A stretch of DNA of 64,000 nucleotides from Rotaria macrura (Eukaryota > Rotifera > Eurotatoria > Philodinida > Philodinidae): NCBI GenBank assembly GCA_900239685.1, contig OENT01000049.1, positions 1-64,000 on the forward strand, in the 5' to 3' direction. Shown here one piece after another: positions 24,943 to 34,334 of the stretch. Made by a program: the position numbers and the translations under genes. The first letter of the stretch is position 1. Each line of letters starts with the position of its first letter. The notes under the pieces were generated by a model, which had not been told where the DNA came from, ran no database searches, and was given only the letters and a program-made list of their open reading frames with translations.

Positions 24943-26517
24943 TTTTTTTTCACGTTATATTCTGAAATAGCTTCAAATTCTACGCCATACAAGTTCTTTG
25001 AGAAAACGTCTTTCCTTTATCGCTGTTCTTGGGACGTTGTGGTTGTTCGAATGGCTATCATGAGTGATAACAATAATTCATCAGGGCTACTCAACTGAAA
25101 CACTTTGGTTTAGGGATGCAACGGTGACGGTTCGTCACCGTTATACCGTCACCGTTTCACTGGCCCCGGTTCCACCGGTCACCGTCACCGGTGTCACCGG
25201 TTTCACCGGTCATTGTTACCTCTTTTACCAGTCTCATTGGTCGCTTTCATTTGTACAGCGTGTACATTTAGCTCATTTTCACTATTACACTTGATAGGGG
25301 GTGAGAGGCTCGTTAGAAACCAGTTACTTAGCACTGGAACAATAGCAAAGTCCTCCCTTCAATCAGAATTTCTAGTAAAGTAGGCGGTGAGTCAAGTTAT
25401 AAGGCATAAAAGTTGAAGTGTTCGTGAACAAAGATTGAGAATACGTCATGAATATGTTCAAAATTTTTAATTGACTTGCATATGAATAGCATTGTGTTCA
25501 ATATTTCTTTCCAATACAATAGGAGTAAACCAATACCAATACCACCAATATTATTAGTGTTGTTACATCCCTACGATAGATCTATAAGAAAAGTTCAAAA
25601 AGCTCACTGAACATTTTTAAATCTCGATATTAATAGTATAAGGTTAAGTTTTTAGCTAGTAACTAGAATCTCAGAGTGGAGTTTACTTTAATGCATTATT
25701 CGATAACTAAACACACTATGAAGAGAAGTCAGTTTATTACCGAAGCTGTACCTGGTGAAACCGGTAACGCCCACCGTTGAAAGCGGTGACGGTGACCGAT
25801 GAAGACCAGGGAAACCGATGACGGTGACCGGTGATACCGGTGACGGTGACCCGTGATGACCGATGAAACAGTGACGGTACGCCGTTACTACGGTTACCAT
25901 CCCCGTTGCATCCCTACTTTGGTTAATTGAAATTATGACATTTACGGTAAGAAGGCTTGACTCTAAGAACACATATGCATTTGAATTCGCGAAGAGGAAA
26001 AATATATTTTCATATAACGGGAGGGGGAGGGGGGTATATCAGGTCTCAAAATTCCGATAGTCAGATTTTCTAAAGTACTAATGCACATTGTGATCAGGGA
26101 CCACACCTAACTTGATTTGGATGAAAAGTTATGAAAAGCAGGTTGAATCAGAGAAGAGTCTTATAAATTCTCTTCTTTCAATTACGCGTGTTCTGAAAAA
26201 ACGATCTGTAACTCGAAATTTTTGGCTTAAAGCATTCAATTTTTTTCCATCGAATGCGTGTTCTGACGACCTTCAACCGTTTTGGTACAAAAAATGGAAA
26301 GAAACTCGAATTTTATAGTGTGGGGCTCTCTGTAATGAATTTTTATGAGAAACATAGGTATGTTCCAAATAAACGGTCTGTAACTCGACATTTTTGGCTC
26401 AAAGCTTAGGCGTTTTTTTCACAGAAGGTGTTTCTTGACGACCTTTCACAGTTCAGGCACAAAATAAATGGAAAATAAAACACTTTCCAAAAAAGTGGTA
26501 GGAACCCCATGGATTTA
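24943..26517 (-). repeat. Right arm of the inverted repeat, split by an insertion
   Basis: The inverted copy of 23715-24336. It is interrupted at 25111-25916 by a hAT-type element. On the outer side it carries the 175-bp-period internal repeat in mirror image. Confidence 0.8.
25111..25916. mobile_element. hAT-type non-autonomous element with 8 bp TSD
   Basis: An 806 bp element flanked by perfect 8 bp duplications CTTTGGTT (25103-25110 and 25917-25924). The ends are inverted: TAGGGATGCAACGG at the left, and CCGTTGCATCCCTA at the right. The uninterrupted site ACTTTGGTTAATTG-like is seen in the left arm of the surrounding palindrome, which proves insertion after the palindrome formed. About 110 bases at the left end and 170 at the right are filled with GTCACCGGT/GGTGACGGT repeats, as subterminal transposase-binding arrays often are. 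The interior has no transposase frame. An 8 bp TSD and TAGGG tips fit the hAT superfamily. Confidence 0.9.
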
Positions 26518-26531
26518 CCGTAATATGTAAA

Positions 26532-26811
26532 ATGTTAAGCAACGAGGATTTTATTTCAAGGCTGATTTCAATTTTTATTCGAAGTCATGGATGGCATATT
26601 TGCTACACTATAAAAATAGATAATATTTCTATAAAATGTTCGGTCTATGATTTGAGGCTACCTTCAGAACAACGATTAAATAGTTGCGATATTCTTATAG
26701 ATAGGATTGATCGTCTATGAAGTCTTGATGGTGTTATCAGTCGTGTTCCACGTCTTATTAAAACATCTCAATTGTTTTACCATTGTTACGAAGGTGACCT
26801 CAATTTATAAA
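26532..26811 (+). pseudogene. Unrecognised coding remnant
   Basis: One frame beginning at the ATG at 26532 reads as plausible protein through an in-frame TGA at 26718-26720 to a TAA at about 26809. Both sides of the stop look coding (before: ISIKCSVYDLRLPSEQ; after: SLDGVISRVPRLIKTSQ). It begins directly beside the right edge of the inverted repeat, so the element may have separated it from upstream exons. No family is recognised. Confidence 0.3.
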
Positions 26812-27244
26812 CCAAAAACTTAACAATAATATTATACACATTTATATTGTAACAATTCTAGCATTGATAATGTTGAATTAAAAATTAAAATAAGCATTGA
26901 AAAAATTCTTTGTCTATTGACATTTTCCATAATATTGCCATGTATCAGTATTTATAGTGGCGTGAGAATGTCTTGAACGTGTAATAAAAAGATGGTGCAA
27001 AACGGTCCCAAATAATGCTATTCGTAGGATACCCAAAAATGTCTTGTGTGGCAAGCATTATTTTACAAGCTGTTCACATAATTTTCACTATTGAAAAAAA
27101 ATCATTTCAATCTATCGAAACCAAGGCATTTTTTGACATCAAATGCATAGCATTATCTAGGCATTATTTGTGACCGTTTCGCATCGTTTTTTTTATTCCG
27201 ATTTGATAGCATTTTAATATCATTATACCGTTTCTTTCCCTGCC
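26812..27244. other. Intergenic
   Basis: AT-rich spacer between the coding remnant and the Mutator-like element. Nothing else seen. Confidence 0.4.
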
Positions 27245-28495
27245 TGGGAAATCAGCGAATATTTTGAGGGAAAGGGAAGCGGCGAAGAAAAAATACAGCG
27301 AAATAATTTTTAGCGAAACGACTGAAAAGTGAAAAATATTCCAGCGAAATAGAATATCAGTGAACGAATAAATCAGCCAAAAGCATGATGAGCGAAATTA
27401 TTTTGGTAAAAAAATTTCAAAGGCAAACGCATAAATGAGAGAATAGCGAAAAATTAATTTTTTCAGAAAATGGACGATAAAGAACGATAAGATCCAAGAA
27501 ATAAGAAAACGTAACAGATAGACATCAAGTGATACCAATAAAACCAAATAAAGAGATAAACTGTAACTATGAGAAGTTCAAAGTGCTTTTGTAGAATTTT
27601 TAGCAACATGTTTGGATAGTCCATAGAGAAAGTCAATCAAAGAAATTTCTTCTTGTTCATATCGTTCAGTAAATGTATCAATTTGCACTCGACTAATACA
27701 TATTTTATTGCTTGCTTCTTTTTCAATGCCAGCATTAATTTTTCCTAGGTGCTGACGAAATGCAAATTCCTCTTCGTATATTTTAGGTATTGAACTTGTT
27801 TCAGTTTGCAACCTGTCTTTAACGCTTCTTTTTAGATTTCTATAAGTCCGATTTGTTCTTGTTCAGACATATGATGATGCTGACCATTAGATCTAATTAA
27901 TTGGTCCTTCTTATCTGTATGAAATTTAACCACACAGCCGTTCGAATGGCAAGCCCAATATTTAACTTTCGTTGTCGATTTTCAAAGCCGATGAATATAT
28001 CCGGAGTAAATAAGCAATGGGTTGCCTCGCTTTAATGTCGTGAAAGAGATCGATGTTGAGTCAGTCATGCTTTCTGAGTTCAAGAAACAAATAAAATGAT
28101 GAACGTAATACGAACTAAAATCACGAACGAAAGAAATATCCACAGCAAAGAAAAAATATTTGTCGAATAGTATGCGATAGTTGATCAGAATACAGAAGAA
28201 TGGAAAAATTTATTACTTGTTTACGCACTGGGCATGATGATTCATCCCCGTTTTATAGATAATTTAAGGTCGTGAAGAAAACTATTTCGCTGAAAGAGCT
28301 TCCCCGATGTTATTTTTCGCTATTTTTGGCATTCGCTGTTCTTTTTTCGCTATTATGTACTTTCGCTATCTTCTATTTTCGCTCTTTGGTTTTTCACTAT
28401 TCTAAATTTTCGCTGAACTAAATTTTCGCCGTACTGTTTTTCGCTGTTTTTTTTCGCCGAAAAAACCGTTCGCTGAAAAGTTTTTCGCTGAACGG
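27245..28495. mobile_element. Mutator-like (MULE) element remnant with FLYWCH finger
   Basis: Both ends are crowded with the motif TTTCGCTG/CAGCGAAA, inward-facing on each side (about 27250-27440 and 28280-28490), like the long repeat-rich ends of MULEs. Between them the minus strand, from about 28070 to 27600, encodes a FLYWCH-type zinc finger: LKRGNPLLIYSGYIHR, then KYWACHSNGC...KFHTDK and HHH. This is followed, in another frame, by SSIPKIYEEEFA, typical of the segment after FLYWCH in animal MULE proteins. Two in-frame stops and one frame change mean it is dead. No catalytic DDE domain is present, so this is an internally deleted copy. A target duplication was not established. Confidence 0.65.
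27578..28072 (-). pseudogene. FLYWCH zinc-finger fragment of a MULE protein
   Basis: Starts MTDSTSISFTTLKRGN at about 28070 and shows the YWxC...C...HHH zinc-binding pattern of FLYWCH fingers. It has a TGA after HRL, a TAA after GLIEI, and a frame change before IPKIYEEE. The last piece is open to 27578. In intact relatives this N-terminal finger precedes a transposase or stands alone in small MULE-derived proteins. Confidence 0.6.
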
Positions 28496-28599
28496 AAACC
28501 GTTTCGTACGAAACCATGAGGTTTGATACGAAACTTTTCAAGTTTCGTATTTCCCTACGAAACCTTTTTTATGCTATACCGAACTTTAACAAGTTTCGA

Positions 28600-28645
28600 A
28601 GAAAAAAGGATCTGATTGAGAGCACACGGTCAGATCCTTTGAAGG
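28600..28645. repeat. Small inverted repeat beside the Tc1 fragment
   Basis: GGATCTGA and TCAGATCC face each other about 20 bases apart. Just upstream, at 28500-28570, GTTTCGTA/TACGAAAC palindromic words recur. This may be the end of the Tc1-type element whose coding fragment follows. Confidence 0.4.
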
Positions 28646-28659
28646 TTCCGTGTATTTTT

Positions 28660-28920
28660 TTATTCTTCTTTTGGAACTTTCAACACATTTGCAAGCGTTT
28701 TGTCATCTACCGAACCTTTTTGGGGAGTTCGTTTAAGTTTTTTCTTTTCGAGTGTACCAATTTCTTCAAATCTCACTAAAGCATGTGGAACCGAAGATCT
28801 AGAAATACCAAAATTTGTGCCAATGCCTCGGTAAGACATGCCAGAATATCTTAATGCAATACATTGAGCTCGTTGATATTCACGAACGCTTTTTGCATCA
28901 TTACACTGTTTTAGGTAACA
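28660..28920 (-). pseudogene. Tc1/mariner-type transposase N-terminal fragment
   Basis: The minus-strand frame reads SVREYQRAQCIALRYSGMSY, then RGIGTNFGISRSSVPHAL and RFEEIGTLEKKK, and ends at a TAA at 28660-28662. This is the helix-turn-helix DNA-binding domain of Tc1-like transposases (the 'ERAQIVAL...GISRSTV..L.RF...G' pattern). The DDE catalytic domain of about 250 residues is missing. A stop lies just upstream, and no start codon is visible in frame. It is a truncated transposon relic, or a domesticated DNA-binding exon, though nothing supports the latter. Confidence 0.65.
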
Positions 28921-29441
28921 TTTTTACTTAAAATTAGTCTTTTAAAAGCAGTTTATGTAATTTGAAAGTCTAATTTATTTGATTGACGAAAACTATCGGC
29001 ATGAGAATAGAAAATGTCTTAGAAGTTTTTGTTACTGAACTTTTTTGTCTTTGTTTATTTTTCTTCTCTAATAAAACTAGTACTGTTTTGTCTCGCGGAT
29101 GATTTACAAAAGCTTTAACTGGCAACGATTTCTAGTGAAAACTGATGTTTCAGTTGCCAAGTCGTAATGAGTTCGAAATGGATTTACCGAATATTGGTTT
29201 TGTTTTTCCTAGGTAACCATGTGCTACGAATTATAGGGTTTTTCGAAGACATAATGGAGAATATAATGATATCTTTTTCATGTCACATGGAATATAAAGC
29301 ATTGAAAGCAAGAAATTTTTGAAGAGTTACAGTCAGTCGTACTGTTTTTAACGATGTCCTTGTGCAATGGTAAATGATATTATCAGCATTCCTTATCTCA
29401 TAAAATATGCAGATAAAGTAACCCGATGATAAGGATTTTGT
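28921..29441. other. Intergenic
   Basis: Probable upstream region of the unknown secreted-protein gene. No repeat or other gene seen. Confidence 0.4.
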
Positions 29442-30423
29442 ATGACTGGTATAAAAGGTATGTTGTCTTACACATACTGCACATTGATCATGGCTATTTT
29501 ATCTCTATTGACTCTTTACCTACTTCTTTTTGGTATGCAGTATAGACATTTTTTTACACTGTATGGAAATTCAATCGCAAAGCACTATAGCAGAACATGA
29601 TCTATCTCAAAAATGTACAAAAGAGTGTCAATTTCATTTGAAACATGGTCAGCCTCTGGTGTGGCCAGACGAGTGCAAAAACCTCACTACGCTTAATCTC
29701 TGTACAGTTACTTTTCAAGTGAATTATCATCGAAAAGAGTTGGGAATCTACTTTTACGAGATTAATAATTCTACCAGCATCATAGCTTCACATTTTGAGG
29801 AAGTACCACAAATTCTATCTCGATCATCACGGTATCTATTTGGATCTACAGATGATGATTCATTACATTCGTGGACTTATGTGTTCAACAGTTCAAGATG
29901 AATGTGACAAAAAATACCTCGAAGCGAATCTGACTAATATTTTAAATAGCATTGATGATGAAGGGATAAACAAAAAACTATCAAAACGTCTCTACGCACT
30001 CCCACAACGAATGTGCAACAGTGCTACGCAAGCTCCAATGAGTTTACAAATTGTCAGAATGGAATCTGTCGCTACAGCTACAGAATAAAATATATTCAGG
30101 AGCAGGGTATTTTACCGATCGAAGATATTTGGTTTTGTGTATCTGACAATGGTAATAAGAATGTTCAAGTAATATCTTTCGTTGGGCGCGCTCTTGTTGG
30201 CACTTCAAAATATGACTTTAATCTTGTTACATTCGTTTGCAATATTGAGAAATGTAACGAACCAACGAACATAGTTGCTGTGAAACGCATTTTTAACAAC
30301 GAGGACAGTAGTCTTGATGGAATTGGCATTGCTCCAAGACAGCAATCTAACTCAGCTGGGACGAGCTTTCTGGACCACTTTATTGTAGCTACTCCTACAT
30401 TCTTGACCTATCTCAATTACTAA
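29442..30423 (+). CDS. Unknown small secreted or anchored cysteine-containing protein
   Basis: Best model: exons 29442-29532, 29591-29880 and 30022-30423 (introns 58 and 141 bp, GT..AG), giving 260 aa. The 58 bp intron is well supported because it joins two different frames exactly. The N-terminus has a strong hydrophobic segment (LIMAILSLLTLYLLLF, about 16-31), a signal peptide or anchor. The rest is rich in Cys and Asn, with several possible N-glycosylation sites (NLT, NNST) and a C-terminal run VGRALVGTSKYDFNLVTFVC. The second intron is less sure: a frame within it (about 29880-30010) also looks partly coding, so an alternative with a 49 bp intron at 29803-29851 and a 131 bp intron at 29891-30021 also closes in frame. 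No known family is recognised. Confidence 0.5.
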
Positions 30424-30689
30424 TAAAACTATAATAACATTGCATGTGCGATTAAAATGTGAAATTCAATGAAGGCTTTGTTCGCTACTCCATAAAATGT
30501 AGTCTTTTAAAAATATACGGTGCACCGACAGTTGAGCCCCCGACAATTGAGCCTTCATTGATGTATAAGGCAATATACAGAATCAACATATACCCATGTA
30601 CGTAGATGAAGTTTGAAAATGCTGTAAACCTGCCATTTATCATGTTGTGAATGATTCCTTGATACTCGCATCTATGAGTAAGACGACTA
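30424..30689. other. Intergenic
   Basis: Short spacer, nothing recognised. Confidence 0.35.
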
Positions 30690-31163
30690 TCTCTACAGAT
30701 AGGAGCAAGTATTCGTAAATGTCTAATACGATGTCTAGCTTAGAATTTGTCGCTAGTTTCGAGGATAAATTTTTCGAGCGTCCATTTCGGCACAATCGAC
30801 GTTGTGCTCCTCACTTTGCAAATTCGATGTCAAATTATTCTTTCGAGATTGAAGCATCAACTACCTCGACCGATCAACTCACCAGAAGACTGGCACAGAG
30901 CTATTCAAGTAGTGCAATCCCTGATCTATTTTCACGATAGAGTTGCACAGATATTTTATTTAGCATACAGCACGAGAAAACCCATCAATCTATGAATCTA
31001 TCAAACACTTGAAAATCGGACAGCACGCGAATTCGATTATGGGTGAACAGTTGCAAGCTGGGGTTGCTGAATTAAAAAGCCAGCGAAATACGAGCTGTTG
31101 GATGAACAATTACAACTACTAGTTTCGTCTTTTCATCTTATACTAAAAGAAGGAATGGGTCCA
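30690..31163 (+). pseudogene. Decayed coding sequence, family unknown
   Basis: Protein-like stretches appear in changing frames. One is open from 30747 to 30995 (PEDWHRAIQVVQSLIYFHDR); another, near 31080-31160, reads ELLDEQLQLLVSSFHLILK. The composition is unlike the random frames around it, but the reading is broken at several points. The last piece runs up to the edge of the MITE at 31164. I cannot name the family. Confidence 0.3.
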
Positions 31164-31325
31164 ATTTTCCTTAAATTGAAATCCCTAAATCGACCACTAA
31201 AATAATCCCTATTTCAAAAAGTTCATTTTGATATTGGCTCTCGCAAAAAATGAGCGTCAAAATGAATTTTTTTAAATAGGGATTTCTTGAGAGGTCAATT
31301 TAGGGATTTCAATTTAGGGAAAAGG
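31164..31325. mobile_element. Palindromic MITE
   Basis: A 162 bp inverted repeat. The left end reads TTTTCCTTAAATTGAAATCCC and the right, on the opposite strand, reads CCTTTTCCCTAAATTGAAATC. The arms share AAATTGAAATCCCTAAAT, AATCCCTATTT and TTCATTTTGA. The loop is short. The superfamily is undetermined and no coding capacity is present. Confidence 0.7.
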
Positions 31326-34083
31326 ATGCCGTACCAAGAGAATTGTATTTTAAAAGAGAGCGAACTCTGTTCAATTTTTGATATTAATGTTAACTCGACT
31401 GAATAAAGTTATTTTCTTGTGTTTTTTTCAATAGTTCTTAAAATCAGGCTTAACTGTCGTGTGACCATTTCACGTACATGTTAGCTATCCAACATCTCTA
31501 ATAGTCTATTGAATCTGACTTTCATGATCTACGATAGTCAGTTAATTAATTAGAAAGTGATTGAAGGTTTGGGTGTGAGTGTTAATGAGAAAAACGATAA
31601 AAATCCAGCCACACACTCATCGTATATACAGCCAGTGCTAGTGCGACTTTTTTAGAGAATACCCAATTGAATGTCTGTTCAAATGAAAATTAAGAGTTTT
31701 CTAAAAAATTTGAAAGTCCGATGGCGATTAATAGAGACGTCAAAATGTTGTAATCTTTTCAAGATCGATTTTCTACAGAATACAATTTATTCAAAATTTA
31801 TCGTTATTATTGCCACATGCTTACTTTTCATGAGCATCAGGCAAGATTCTAGTTGCTAAAATTCTTGTTTTATACTGAGAGTATATATGTGACCTCAAAT
31901 ATACATCAGTAGATCATGTTATCTCCATTGTTGTTTTATTTTCATCCGAAGATTTGAACAGTATGTAAAAAGTGAAAGAACTACAACAGATAAGTTGTCA
32001 CCACTGTGAATAATCTCAAGTGGAATAAAAGAGGCAAAATGAAAAATACATACAATAAGAAGAAAAGTAAATATTCATATCAAATGGTTATATGTTCATC
32101 ATTGCAAAGCAGAAAAATGAACTAAAGGTAGTTTAATTATACTATCAATGACTAGGATTTCAGCCTCTGAATCCTTCAGGAAAACACCGGAAATCATTGG
32201 AAAATGGAAGCATTAAGTACTCCGTTCGAAAATTACCCGAATTTTTTCTTTTGGATTCCTACCAACTCCCTATGATTTCTGGCAGGAACCGACCGGGAAT
32301 CATCAGAAAAAATTCAAAAACTTTCCTACTGGAACAATGCTTTCATGGAATCGTTGGAATATCTCACAACCGATCGTTTATTCCGCTCCGATATGTTCGG
32401 CTTGCGATACAGTAACAAATGCTTTTGGTCTTTGCCATCAATTTTCACAAGAAATGTTTTTTTTCCTTCGTATTAGGAAAAATCATTTCTTGGAAACGAA
32501 ATAATTTTCATGTATAATATACAACATTACGTTTTTTGAATGATTTAACAAAACAAAATGATAGCACTCAATAATTTCATACTAAAGGAATATTTCTCCA
32601 CGTACATTTCATCCATCTGGTTTCCTTATCCCTCAATTGACCGATGGTTAGAATGCAGATAAAAGAAAATATTTAATGAATAGAAAACGATTATTAGATC
32701 AGTTTCAATTTCTGCAGATGTCTAAAATCAATCGGTCCAATGTAATATGTCTTTATTTACTTTTAAGTACTTTTTATTCATGCTGTAACCATAATGATTC
32801 AAAACATGTTAATAATGCATCAGAGTTATTTGCAACTGATTGTGAATATCTTGTTGGAGTGAATAGACAAAATTTTCACGTATTTTATTTTATTGCTGTT
32901 TATTAGAGCTTTTTGAATTTAAAAGGACAATTTTCATTAGCATCACTGGATACAATATTTATATGAATGTTACGAATGTTTGGCTCGTTTACTTAAATTC
33001 TATAATTGGCTGATGAGTAAACATACTGAGTTTGACGATTCTCGGCACCTGATTTCGTGAATTTCAGATGGGATCCTGCAGGAAAGGTACAGTTTCCCAT
33101 TGAAACCGATCGAGAAATGTCTGGAATTCGACGCTGGAATCTGGCGACCGTATTTGACTACCGGTTTTGCTAGGATACTGTGGCAGTTCAGTTTGAACTA
33201 GAACAATACCAACACTAGATCTACTCATTTCCTTCCTCCTTCAAAGTTCCTAGAATTTTTCGGTGGTTTTCTCTGAAATCTGACGGGTACTTCTCGACCG
33301 CGGTTATAAAAAAGGAGACATTTGTATTGTAAGAAAGTCGAAAACTTAAATGTCGGGTGGGTGGTGATATAAACGTGGTTTTCATTTCTTGATTCAAGTC
33401 TCCTAAGCACACTCTACATTCACGAACACGCACCTACACATTGAAATTCAGATAGCCTTATTCACCCACCCTAACCCGCTGACACTCATACCCATCCCTC
33501 CTATCAAGTAAATGCTTGTTTCTTATCGTAGAAAATGTCTTGAGAATATTTTCAAAATGATGCTTTTCGATTGATTATTAGATATGTTTTGCTCAATCTT
33601 TATTCTTTTAGTTGTGTTCTATAGCTTTTTAACGCTGTTCTGAGTCTGTTTCGTCTTGTATTATAACATTTTATTGTGATGTAAATTTTTAAAGGCAATT
33701 CTTGAATGAATTTGCAGTCTAAGACACCATTCACATAAATGTTTTTTCTATTTAATATATACTTGTTTGCTTAAGCAACCGAAAAAGAACTGTTAACATT
33801 TGAATGGAAAATATGGATATGTAGCTTTCGATAACGTTTTTCCGATATTATTTTCATGTTTGTATGCTACCTATCATAAAAGAACATGTAATTTGGCAGA
33901 ACAATACAAATTATCAAAGTTCATCGAGAACAATTGAGTTAAATATCACTTTGACTTCCGCGTATGTATATACCTGTATGTATATATATAATTTCATTTT
34001 ATCATATATGAAAATTTGCAAAGCAGTTAGATATTTAACCAAACTGATGAGGGCTATTGTTCATCTATGCTTGCCCATCATTA
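31326..34083. other. Gene-poor region
   Basis: No conserved gene. A 62-codon ATG frame from 32718 (within 32676-32906) starts MSKINRSN followed by a hydrophobic stretch CLYLLLSTFYSCC, like a signal-peptide exon, but nothing follows it, so it is at most an orphan exon. A C-rich patch lies at about 33465-33505. GGAA-rich imperfect repeats occur at about 32170-32360 and 33060-33150. Confidence 0.35.
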
Positions 34084-34334
34084 CCCAGGTCGATCAAAAC
34101 GGATATCCGTTACGGACCGTTGAGTGGACGCAGTTATACGGACCGTAACATCATTAAAATAGACCCGTATACGGCCGTATTTTCACAGTATACGATCCTT
34201 TATTACTGTGCCCAGAGATAGTACCGTATACAGAGCCGAATACTGTGAAAATACGGCCGTATACGGGCCTATTTTAATGATGTTACGGTCCGTATAACTG
34301 CGTCCACTCAACGGTCCGTATCGTTCGACCTGGG
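34084..34334. mobile_element. Near-perfect palindromic MITE with TA duplication
   Basis: A 251 bp element flanked by TA (34082-34083 and 34335-34336). The ends read CCCAGGTCGA and TCGACCTGGG. The two halves pair almost throughout, including ACGGACCGTTGAGTGGACGC, then AGTTATACGGACCGTAAC, ATCATTAAAATAG and CCGTATACGGCCGTATTTTC. It is GC-rich relative to its surroundings and non-coding. The TA target and short CCC tips fit a Tc1/mariner-mobilised MITE. The high arm identity suggests recent activity. Confidence 0.85.

Larger units (their letters stand above)
23715..26517. mobile_element. 2.8 kb inverted-repeat element (foldback-like)
   Basis: The left arm 23715-24336 and right arm 24943-26517 are inverted copies, nearly identical by eye over about 620 bp (few mismatches per 100 bases). 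They flank a 606 bp unique spacer. The right arm is longer because it holds an 806 bp hAT-type insertion plus its 8 bp duplication, and a further stretch of about 145 bp (about 25973-26116). In the left arm that stretch corresponds to a single N at 24118, so it may be an assembly gap. Neither arms nor spacer encode a recognisable transposase; the matching 70-codon frames in both arms come from the shared sequence. The outer flanks show no convincing target duplication. It could be a foldback/long-TIR transposon or a local inverted duplication. Confidence 0.75.

Noticed and set aside
24177-25098. Matching frames at 24177-24413 and 24895-25098
   Set aside because: Again a by-product of the inverted repeat, not a gene family.
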